From an uncultured Clostridia bacterium (GTDB lineage: Bacteria > Bacillota > Clostridia > Monoglobales > Monoglobaceae): a stretch of 8,827 bases of DNA. Of this stretch, positions 1-5,852 are shown one piece after another (within the stretch, counting starts at the first letter, position 1; every line of letters starts with the position of its first letter). Location of the stretch: NCBI GenBank assembly GCA_945878965.1, contig CAMCUJ010000037.1, positions 1 to 8,827 of the forward strand, read 5' to 3'. The notes below the pieces were generated by a model, which saw only the letters and a program-made list of their open reading frames with translations, did no database searches and had not been told where the DNA came from. The position numbers and the translations under genes are program-made.

Positions 1-47
1 ATATTTTCAGAGAACGTAATGCTGATAAATTCGATTTTGAAGATTAG
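1..47 (+). CDS. possible 3' end of an upstream gene (partial)
   Basis: Reading from base 3, fourteen codons run to a TAG stop at 45-47 and give the tail IFRERNADKFDFED. The charged, acidic ending looks like a real protein C-terminus, and its strand agrees with the genes that follow. The piece is too short to name a family. A competing frame from base 1 stays open to a TAA at 73-75 but gives a more hydrophobic, less gene-like peptide. No terminator lies directly after the stop; the first hairpin with a T-run on this strand is at 246-272. Function is unknown and the coding call is tentative. Confidence 0.35.
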   Translation, partial: IFRERNADKFDFED

Positions 48-128
48 TTCCGAAATCTTAGGCTTAAACAATTAAAAGTTAATTTTAAAGGTTGTCGCAT
101 TTAGAATTACTATTGTACAAAAATAACC

Positions 129-151
129 AAAAACTTCTCCTTGAGAAGAAG
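129..151 (-). terminator. outward terminator-like hairpin, left end of the 170-bp element
   Basis: On the minus strand, bases 151 to 134 fold into an 8-bp stem with one G-U pair and a two-base loop, followed by five T residues (133-129). That is the layout of a weak intrinsic terminator for transcription leaving the element to the left. No minus-strand gene is visible upstream to need it, so it may simply be part of the repeat. Confidence 0.4.
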
Positions 152-245
152 CTGTCACCAAACAGGTGACTGATGAGTTGTGAATTTTATAGAAATTGTT
201 TTAAAATAATATAGTTTTCACCTCATCTGACGGCTGACGCCGCCA

Positions 246-272
246 CCTTCCCCTCAAGGGGAAGGCTTTTTT
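246..272 (+). terminator. terminator-like hairpin, right end of the 170-bp element
   Basis: CCTTCCCCT (246-254) pairs perfectly with AGGGGAAGG (257-265) around a two-base CA loop. A C and six T residues (267-272) follow. The form is that of an intrinsic terminator on the + strand, 68 bp before the uppP start, so it would insulate uppP from upstream transcription. Because it sits inside a repeat, its terminator role is inferred from form only. Confidence 0.55.
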
Positions 273-339
273 GTACAATATTATTTTGATGCGGCAGTCC
301 CTTAAATAAATTTATATTAAATTCAAGGAGAATACAACA

Positions 340-1158
340 ATGGGTATTAATTTTATCGAATTACTTAATTCACTGATACTTGGAATTGTCGAAGGAATAA
401 CCGAATGGCTTCCGATAAGCTCAACGGGACATATGATACTTGTAAACGACCTTATAGGCAACACAGGATTTACGGCAAGTGATTTATACATATACGTTAT
501 ACAGCTTGGAGCAATACTTGCGGTAGTAACGCTTTACTTTAAAAAGCTTAATCCGTTTTCACCGTCAAAATCACAAACCGAGAAAAAAGAAACATGGCAG
601 ATGTGGTTTAAGGTAATTGCAGCGTGTATTCCTGCGGCAATAATCGGACTTTTGCTTAACGATTATATGGAGCAGTTTGAAAACAGCTATGTTGTATCGG
701 CAATGCTTATAATTTACGGAATAGCATTCATATTCGTTGAAAAAGGAAAACACATTGCAAAGGTAACTGACATAAATTCTATGACCTACAAAACAGCACT
801 TCTTATCGGAGCATTCCAGGTGCTTTCAATAATTCCGGGAACCTCACGTTCCGGCGCTACAATTCTCGGTGCTATACTTATCGGCTGTTCAAGAAGCGTT
901 GCTGCGGAATTTTCGTTCTTCTTGGCAATTCCTGTAATGCTCGGTGTAAGCCTTTTAAAAATCGTAACCGGTGGACTGCAAATGACAGGTGCCGAAATAA
1001 TTATTCTTATTACGGGAATGGTTATTGCCTACATTGTTTCAATGCTTTCAATCAAATTCCTTATGAACTATGTAAGAAAGCACAGCTTTAAGGCATTCGG
1101 ATACTACAGAATTGTACTTGGTATAATTGTTCTCGGATATTTTTTAATATTTAAGTAA
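340..1158 (+). CDS. uppP: undecaprenyl-diphosphatase (UppP/BacA family)
   Basis: This integral membrane enzyme dephosphorylates undecaprenyl diphosphate to the monophosphate, recycling the lipid carrier for peptidoglycan and other wall polymers; in this family extra copies give bacitracin resistance. The 272-residue length is normal for the family. Residues 15-31 hold the first signature, [17 protein letters not shown], with E18, E22 and H31 at the expected catalytic sites. Residues 166-174 are the second signature, PGTSRSGAT, with R170. The conserved [13 protein letters not shown] segment follows at 188-200. Most of the rest is hydrophobic and consistent with about eight membrane spans. The ATG at 340 has AAGGAG at 325-330, nine bases upstream, and the protein begins as relatives do. 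The ftsK gene starts 32 bp after the stop, so the two are probably co-transcribed. I found no convincing promoter between the 170-bp element and the start. Confidence 0.96.
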   Translation: MGINFIELLNSLILGIVEGITEWLPISSTGHMILVNDLIGNTGFTASDLYIYVIQLGAILAVVTLYFKKLNPFSPSKSQTEKKETWQMWFKVIAACIPAAIIGLLLNDYMEQFENSYVVSAMLIIYGIAFIFVEKGKHIAKVTDINSMTYKTALLIGAFQVLSIIPGTSRSGATILGAILIGCSRSVAAEFSFFLAIPVMLGVSLLKIVTGGLQMTGAEIIILITGMVIAYIVSMLSIKFLMNYVRKHSFKAFGYYRIVLGIIVLGYFLIFK

Positions 1159-1190
1159 AACAGATAAACAGAAATCGGAGATTTTGAAAA

Positions 1191-4100
1191 ATGAGTGATG
1201 AAATAAACGAGATTTTAGACAAAACCGAAAAGACGGACAAAAAACCTCAGAGAAAGCGTAAAACAACTCAGCAAAATACGAGTGACTCTTCTAAGAAAAC
1301 CACTGCATCTAAAAACAACAACAAGGGTACGGCAAAATACCAAAATCAAAGTAAGGTAAAACGCACAAAACGCCTTTCAAACGAAGCAAAGGGAATTCTT
1401 GTTATAGCACTTTCAATATTTGTTGCACTTTGTGTGTTTACGGGAGGTCAAAGCGGAGTTGTCGGTGCAGTCGGCGGATTCTTTAAGAATATTCTTATGG
1501 GACTTTTCGGAACGGCAGCTTATATATTTTTTGCAATTATACTTATTGCCGGAATAAATCTGTTCATTGATAAAAAAGAAAAGACAAACAGCTATAATCC
1601 GTGGCTTATTCTGACTATGTTCCTTATTGCGTCTGTAATAAGCGCACTTATATACGATGATACAAGCTTTGAAAGCTCCTCCGGATTTTTCAGAGAAATA
1701 GCAGGTATGTACGAATTTGGAACAGACGGCTACGGCGGAGGAGTTTTCGGAGGTTTGCTTTGCAGGCTTTTATGTATGCTTATCGGAAATGTCGGTGCAT
1801 GGATTTTGAACTTAAGTGTAATGCTTATTCTTGTTATAATGCTTACAGGAGTTTCATTTGAAAAAATTATAAAACGCATTATGTACTCACTTAAAAGCAA
1901 TGCCGATTCTCTCCGTGAAAATATGACCTCAGAGGTTGAGGCTGATATTGACGAAGAGGAACTTTATGAAAAAGCAAAACTGCGAAAAGAACGAAACTCT
2001 AAGCGTCTGCAAAAAAGAAGACTCAAAAAAGCCGATTTTTCGCATTACGAGGAAAATCCAAATCCGCACAGCGAGAAAACGGGCGAACACTACGGACCTG
2101 TGAAAAGCGACTATTTTGAGCTGTATTTCAGCGGCAAGGACATTAATGAGCTTGACACTATGGCAGCTTCCGCTTCAAAACTCAAGGCGAAACCTAAGTC
2201 TAAGTCAAAGAAGGCTGATACTGATAAAAATGCGGATATAATTAAATCTACAAGTATTTCGTTTGACCCGTTCAGTGATGAAGATTTAGTAAGAAGCTCA
2301 GATAGCAATGAATTTAACGGCAGACCCGATGATGCGGATATTGAAAGCAATGATTCCGATAACGATATTGAAATAACCAGCTTTGAAATTCCTATTGATG
2401 AAAGCAAATCTCAGATGGAGCAGGTTGCAGACGCTGTCCGTGCGGCGGCTGACCTTGAGAATAATCCGCAGATTGACGCTGTTACAACCAAAGTGCCAAG
2501 ATTCAGCTTCAGTGATATAGAAAATGATATATTTTCAGGTATGAATCTCGATGAAACGGATTCAAAAGCCGAAGAAGACGGATTTACCGTAGGTATTGAA
2601 AGCAATGTTAATGAAAGCGTTGAATTTGAAGAATACCAAAATTCTTCAAATAAAAATTTTCATAATGCTGACGGAATTTTAACCGATATTCCAAACGATA
2701 TAGAAAACTTCACAGTTCCTACAAATGAGGATGAATTTGAGCCGCCAAGCCTCGTTCAGCTTGAGGAAAGACTTGACGTTCAGGTTAAAAAGGCACGAGA
2801 TGCAGGCGTTCCTATGGACAGAGCGTTTACCGCAGTTAAAAATAACACCGTAAAGGAAGCGGCAGAAACTGCAAACAGAATTGAAAATGATATCAAAATG
2901 AGCGAGGAAGAGATTAGAAAAATAGATTATCAGCTTCCGACCGTTGATATTCTTGCCGAAGCGGTGCCTTCATCAAAAAGCTTAAGCAGTATGAAATCGG
3001 AGCTTGAAGAAAAAGCAAACAAGCTTCTTGAAACTCTTGCAAGCTTTAAGGTTGAAGCAAAAATCATAAATATAACACATGGTCCGACGGTTACAAGATT
3101 TGAGCTTCAGCCGGGACTTGGAATTAAGGTTTCAAAAATTACGGGACTTGCAGACGATATAGCACTAAGCCTTGCGGCATCGGGAGTCAGAATTGAAGCG
3201 CCTATTCCGGGAAAATCGGCTATAGGAATAGAAATTCCGAACGAAAAACCAAGTCCTGTTCCTATCCGTGAGGTTATAGACACAGATAAGTTCAGAAGCT
3301 TCAATTCAAAGACAGCGTTTGCACTCGGAAAGGATATAGGCGGAAACTGTGTTATAGCAGATATCGCACAATTTCCTCATATACTTATAGCAGGTGCTAC
3401 CGGTTCCGGTAAGAGTGTTTGTATAAACTCACTTATTATGAGTATATTATTTAAAGCAAAGCCCGATGAGGTTAAGCTTATAATGATAGACCCTAAGATG
3501 GTTGAGCTTGGAGTATATAACGGTATTCCGCATTTGCTTATTCCCGTAGTTACAGACCCGAAGCATGCCTCGGGTGCACTCAACTGGGCAGTTGTCGAGA
3601 TGAAAAACAGATACAACCTTTTAAAGGATAATAAGGTTAGAAACATTCAAGGCTATAACAAGCTTATGGAGGAGAAAAACGAGCCTGACGCTAAGCTGCC
3701 GGAGATAGTAATTATAATTGATGAGCTTGCCGATTTAATGATGGCGGCAAAGAATGAGGTTGAGGACGCAATAAACAGCCTTGCGGCACTTGCAAGAGCG
3801 GCCGGAATGTATCTTGTAATTGCAACTCAAAGACCGTCTGTAGACGTAATTACAGGTGTTATTAAGGCTAATGTTCCGTCGAGAATTTCATTTGCGGTTT
3901 CTTCACAAATAGACAGCCGAACCATTATAGATGCTCCGGGTGCTGAAAAGCTGCTTGGAAAGGGAGATATGCTTTATTGCCCACGAGGCTCTGTAAAGCC
4001 TATGCGTGTTCAGGGTAACTTTGTATCGGATAGAGAAATTGAGGATATAATTGGATTTATAAAGAGTCAATATGAGGCAAGCTATGACGAGGAAATTATA

Positions 4101-4400
4101 GAACATATTGAGCGTGAACGTGAAATTGTCGACTCTAAGAGTGATGAAGATTTACAAAGTCAAAGCAGCAGTGCAAAGGATGAGGTATATATAAAAGCTG
4201 TTGAATTGGTTTTGGAAAGCGGACAGGCATCAGTTGCAATGCTTCAGAGAAAGCTTAAGATAGGATATCAGAAAGCGGCAAGAATTATCGACGAGATGGA
4301 AGAAAACAGAGTCATAGGTCCATATGAGGGTACAAAGCCAAGACAGGTTCTTATTACAAGAGCTGAATTTAACGAAATGATGTTTAATAACCTTGATTAG
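1191..4400 (+). CDS. ftsK: FtsK/SpoIIIE-family DNA translocase
   Basis: This septum-anchored ATPase pumps double-stranded DNA so that chromosomes clear the closing division (or sporulation) septum. The 1069-residue protein starts with a basic, Lys/Ser/Thr-rich tail (1-66). Hydrophobic segments fit four membrane spans at about 67-84, 100-127, 138-155 and 187-220. A long acidic linker covers about 221-579. The alpha domain begins near 580 (YQLPTVDIL). The RecA-like motor carries Walker A GATGSGKS at 735-742 (K741), Walker B IVIIIDEL ending near 846, and the family [16 protein letters not shown] motif. From about 997 to 1062 is the winged-helix gamma domain that reads polar DNA sequences. The ATG has GGAG at 1177-1180. 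The gene follows uppP by 32 bp. Whether it acts in vegetative division, sporulation or both cannot be told here. The linker makes it clearly longer than Bacillus SpoIIIE (about 790 residues). Confidence 0.96.
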   Translation: MSDEINEILDKTEKTDKKPQRKRKTTQQNTSDSSKKTTASKNNNKGTAKYQNQSKVKRTKRLSNEAKGILVIALSIFVALCVFTGGQSGVVGAVGGFFKNILMGLFGTAAYIFFAIILIAGINLFIDKKEKTNSYNPWLILTMFLIASVISALIYDDTSFESSSGFFREIAGMYEFGTDGYGGGVFGGLLCRLLCMLIGNVGAWILNLSVMLILVIMLTGVSFEKIIKRIMYSLKSNADSLRENMTSEVEADIDEEELYEKAKLRKERNSKRLQKRRLKKADFSHYEENPNPHSEKTGEHYGPVKSDYFELYFSGKDINELDTMAASASKLKAKPKSKSKKADTDKNADIIKSTSISFDPFSDEDLVRSSDSNEFNGRPDDADIESNDSDNDIEITSFEIPIDESKSQMEQVADAVRAAADLENNPQIDAVTTKVPRFSFSDIENDIFSGMNLDETDSKAEEDGFTVGIESNVNESVEFEEYQNSSNKNFHNADGILTDIPNDIENFTVPTNEDEFEPPSLVQLEERLDVQVKKARDAGVPMDRAFTAVKNNTVKEAAETANRIENDIKMSEEEIRKIDYQLPTVDILAEAVPSSKSLSSMKSELEEKANKLLETLASFKVEAKIINITHGPTVTRFELQPGLGIKVSKITGLADDIALSLAASGVRIEAPIPGKSAIGIEIPNEKPSPVPIREVIDTDKFRSFNSKTAFALGKDIGGNCVIADIAQFPHILIAGATGSGKSVCINSLIMSILFKAKPDEVKLIMIDPKMVELGVYNGIPHLLIPVVTDPKHASGALNWAVVEMKNRYNLLKDNKVRNIQGYNKLMEEKNEPDAKLPEIVIIIDELADLMMAAKNEVEDAINSLAALARAAGMYLVIATQRPSVDVITGVIKANVPSRISFAVSSQIDSRTIIDAPGAEKLLGKGDMLYCPRGSVKPMRVQGNFVSDREIEDIIGFIKSQYEASYDEEIIEHIEREREIVDSKSDEDLQSQSSSAKDEVYIKAVELVLESGQASVAMLQRKLKIGYQKAARIIDEMEENRVIGPYEGTKPRQVLITRAEFNEMMFNNLD

Positions 4401-4458
4401 TACCCGAATTAATGCCTAAGAAACCCTTAAAATCAGCGTTTTTATGTATAAATTGAAG

Positions 4459-4475
4459 TAATTAAGGCTTAATTA
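4459..4475. promoter_or_regulatory. 17-bp palindrome, possible operator upstream of the HU gene
   Basis: TAATTAAG and CTTAATTA form perfect 8-bp arms around one central G. A one-base centre cannot form a good RNA hairpin, so a dimeric protein's binding site is more likely than a terminator. It ends three bases before the candidate -35 box at 4479. It is very AT-rich, so chance is a real alternative. Confidence 0.3.
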
Positions 4476-4478
4476 AAT

Positions 4479-4508
4479 TTGATATTTGGTTAAAATGCCG
4501 AATTTATA
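4479..4508 (+). promoter_or_regulatory. candidate sigma-A promoter for the HU gene
   Basis: TTGATA (4479-4484) and TTTATA (4503-4508) are 18 bp apart and would start RNA near 4515, leaving a leader of about 135 bases. The leader contains a 7-bp stem, TAATACC (4573-4579) with GGTATTA (4591-4597). The region is AT-rich, so other starts are possible; a TATAAT at 4571-4576 lacks a good -35 box. Confidence 0.4.
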
Positions 4509-4649
4509 TTTTTTCTCTTAAAAGTATGGTATTTTATGAGGAAATATAGTAAAATAATAGATAGGTTTCGTATAATACCGTGGTTTAAGAGGTATTAATA
4601 AGAAATATAATTAAAAATCTATATAAATAAAAGAAGGAGTTATTTAATT

Positions 4650-4928
4650 ATGAACAAGCAAGAATTAGTATCAGCAATGGCTGAAAAGGCAGAACTTAAG
4701 AAAGGACAGGCAGAAGCTGCTCTTAACGCTTTCATCGATACAGTATCTGAAACACTAAAGAATGGCGAAAAGATTCAGCTTATCGGTTTTGGAAGCTTTG
4801 AAGTTCGTGAGAGATCTGAGAGAAAGGGTAAGAACCCACAGACAGGCGAAGAGATTACTATAGCTGCTGCAAAGGTTCCTGCATTCAAAGTAGGTAAGGC
4901 TCTTAAGGACGCTATAAAGAATTCATAA
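4650..4928 (+). CDS. hup: HU-family DNA-binding protein
   Basis: HU is a small, abundant homodimeric protein that bends and compacts DNA in the nucleoid and assists replication, recombination and repair. At 92 residues it has the usual family length. N-terminal helices (about 1-40) make the dimer core. The signature G46-F-G-S-F50 leads through the Arg/Lys-rich arm [13 protein letters not shown] to the conserved N62-P63, whose proline intercalates at DNA bends. The typical [16 protein letters not shown] ending follows. AGAAGGAG at 4632-4639 lies ten bases before the ATG, a strong ribosome binding site. Codons favour AAG, AAC, TTC and ATC, as expected for a highly expressed gene and unlike ftsK upstream. 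A strong terminator sits 20 bp downstream, so it is probably a single-gene transcript. HU rather than IHF is the natural choice in Firmicutes. Confidence 0.96.
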   Translation: MNKQELVSAMAEKAELKKGQAEAALNAFIDTVSETLKNGEKIQLIGFGSFEVRERSERKGKNPQTGEEITIAAAKVPAFKVGKALKDAIKNS

Positions 4929-4947
4929 TTTAAAGAATTTTATACAT

Positions 4948-4981
4948 CGGTATGGAATCTCCGTATTCCATACCGTTTTTT
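4948..4981 (+). terminator. intrinsic terminator of the HU gene
   Basis: CGGTATGGAAT (4948-4958) pairs perfectly with ATTCCATACCG (4965-4975) around a six-base loop, and six T residues follow (4976-4981). This is a textbook rho-independent terminator 20 bp after the HU stop. It separates HU from the repeat and the SLOG gene downstream. Confidence 0.92.
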
Positions 4982-4992
4982 CTGTCATAACT

Positions 4993-5110
4993 TTCAATAA
5001 GGCGCAGAGCGCCGTTATTCAACGTTTTCGGTGGGAAAAAGGTACTCCCACCGAAAAAATCAAGTGGAACCCGCCGCCTAAGATACGGGGGACATCTTGA
5101 TTTAGTTATA
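4993..5110 (+). repeat. 118-bp three-hairpin direct repeat, copy 1
   Basis: This block is repeated at 5638-5755 with two differences in 118 bases (G5073/A5718 and A5085/G5730). It is visibly more GC-rich than the DNA around it. Three successive inverted repeats fill it. The first, 4996-5019, has a 10-bp stem with one bulge and an AGA loop. The second, 5025-5057, has a perfect 12-bp stem, TTTTCGGTGGGA with its complement. The third, 5057-5103, is closed by AAATCAAG/CTTGATTT. Both differences lie inside the loop of the third hairpin, so every stem is intact in both copies. This copy is also bracketed by ATAACT (4987-4992) and AGTTAT (5104-5109), a weak terminal inverted repeat that copy 2 lacks on its left. 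I cannot assign a named repeat family. Confidence 0.9.
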
Positions 5111-5112
5111 AT
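5107..5112 (+). promoter_or_regulatory. possible -10 box of the SLOG gene at the repeat edge
   Basis: A perfect TATAAT spans the right end of repeat copy 1, 33 bp before the SLOG start codon. The position 17 bp upstream (TACGGG) is a poor -35 and there is no TG extension, so the call is weak. No better promoter is visible between the HU terminator and the gene. Confidence 0.25.
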
Positions 5113-5145
5113 AAACAAAATCACATAATAAAAGGCTTAAGAACT

Positions 5146-5637
5146 ATGGAAAAAATAAATAAAACGTGCTGTTTTACAGGTCACAGACGCATTGATGATA
5201 AAGACAAAGAAGCTCTTAAAGCAAGGCTTAAAACCGCTATAATTTTGCTTATAGAAAACGGCGTTTTATACTTTGGTGCAGGCGGTGCATTGGGTTTTGA
5301 TACGCTTGCCGCAATGACTGTACTTGAGCTTAAAAAAGATTATCCGGATATAAAGCTTATTCTTGTACTTCCGTGCAAAAATCAAACATTATATTGGAGC
5401 AATAAAAAAGATATAGAAATCTATAATTACATAAAAGAAAGAGCCGATAAGATTGTCTATACTTCGGAATTTTACGAAAGCGGATGTATGTTTAAACGAA
5501 ACCGCCATTTGGTTGACAACAGTAAATACTGTATCTGCTATTTCAATTTCAATAACCGTACAAACGGCGGAACCGCCTACACTGTAAATTATGCGGAAAA
5601 GCAAGGCAGAGTTATTATAAATTTAGCTTATATATGA
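5146..5637 (+). CDS. SLOG-family protein (YpsA/DUF1273-like)
   Basis: The 163-residue protein has the Rossmann-like SLOG fold, expected to bind a nucleotide or nucleotide-derived ligand; biochemical function is unknown. Visible family features are the first strand and turn CCFTGHR (8-14), the glycine-rich ligand loop GAGGALGFDTLAA (44-56), a strand ILVLPC (72-77), the segment KRNRHLVDNSKYCICYFN (117-134) and NGGTAYTVNYA (140-150). Bacillus subtilis YpsA is a relative linked to cell division and oxidative stress; other SLOG proteins are predicted sensors in bacterial conflict systems. The ribosome binding site is weak (AAAGG at 5131-5135). The gene sits alone between two near-identical 118-bp repeats: copy 1 ends 35 bp before the ATG and copy 2 begins at the base after the TGA. 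It faces the pck gene tail to tail. I am sure of the family, not of the role. Confidence 0.85.
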   Translation: MEKINKTCCFTGHRRIDDKDKEALKARLKTAIILLIENGVLYFGAGGALGFDTLAAMTVLELKKDYPDIKLILVLPCKNQTLYWSNKKDIEIYNYIKERADKIVYTSEFYESGCMFKRNRHLVDNSKYCICYFNFNNRTNGGTAYTVNYAEKQGRVIINLAYI

Positions 5638-5755
5638 TTCAATAAGGCGCAGAGCGCCGTTATTCAACGTTTTCGGTGGGAAAAAGGTACTCCCACCGAA
5701 AAAATCAAGTGGAACCCACCGCCTAAGATGCGGGGGACATCTTGATTTAGTTATA
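5638..5755 (+). repeat. 118-bp three-hairpin direct repeat, copy 2
   Basis: This is the second copy of the block at 4993-5110, in the same orientation and 645 bp downstream. It begins at the base right after the SLOG stop codon. The hairpins lie at 5641-5664, 5670-5702 and 5702-5748. The second hairpin has T residues on its 5' side and A residues on its 3' side in the + direction, so it is not a normal terminator for the SLOG gene. Downstream are about 30 bases of unremarkable sequence and then the pck terminator. Confidence 0.9.
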
Positions 5756-5785
5756 TTTTTGACCCCCACTATTGACAAAGAGCCT

Positions 5786-5816
5786 AAAAAAAAGGATACC
5801 GCAAATGCAGTATCCT
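5786..5816 (-). terminator. intrinsic terminator of pckG
   Basis: On the minus strand AGGATACTGC (5816-5807) pairs with GCGGTATCCT (5802-5793) around a four-base loop, with one G-U pair, and seven T residues follow (5792-5786). It lies 36 bp after the pck stop. On the + strand the same stem has a C-A mismatch and no T-run, so it works in the pck direction only. Confidence 0.88.
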
Positions 5817-5852
5817 CATAATTTATTTAATTAATAATCTATGACTTTCAAA

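Larger units (their letters stand above)
111..280. mobile_element. 170-bp MITE-like inverted-repeat element with 13-bp terminal repeats
   Basis: The ends are perfect 13-bp inverted repeats: TATTGTACAAAAA at 111-123 and its reverse complement at 268-280. The two halves inside are also diverged inverted copies of one module. Bases 134-159 match the reverse complement of the right half at about 19 of 26 positions, and GATGAG(T/G)TG recurs in both. The element has no ORF of note. Each half carries a hairpin near its outer end followed by an outward T-run. The outermost TA could be a TA target duplication, as in IS630/Tc1-type insertion, but TA is its own reverse complement, so this cannot be told from the repeat itself. 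From memory, CCTTCCCCT/AGGGGAAGG modules with a following CTGACGG stretch are common between genes in gut Clostridia. A non-autonomous mobile element or a dispersed intergenic repeat fits best. Confidence 0.6.

Noticed and set aside
286..316. Promoter for uppP from TTGATG (286-291) and TTTATA (311-316).
   Set aside because: The spacing is 19 bp and both boxes are weak in AT-rich DNA, so I did not annotate it.
4930..5124. Minus-strand 64-codon ORF across the HU terminator and repeat copy 1.
   Set aside because: It has no ribosome binding site, runs through the HU terminator hairpin, and both differences between the repeat copies change its residues sharply (Arg/Trp, Tyr/His). It is a by-product of a GC-richer repeat.
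5670..5702. The strong 12-bp hairpin in the repeat as a terminator for the SLOG gene.
   Set aside because: The T-run is on the 5' side and A residues are on the 3' side in the + direction, and the minus strand also has A residues after the stem. Neither strand has a U-tract after the hairpin.
4993..5755. CRISPR-like or tandem array made from the 118-bp repeats.
   Set aside because: There are only two units, the repeat is far too long, and the spacer is a coding gene.
5772..5777. Consensus TTGACA -35 box on the + strand between the repeat and the pck terminator.
   Set aside because: There is no -10 box at 16-18 bp and the only downstream DNA is the 3' end of pckG on the other strand.
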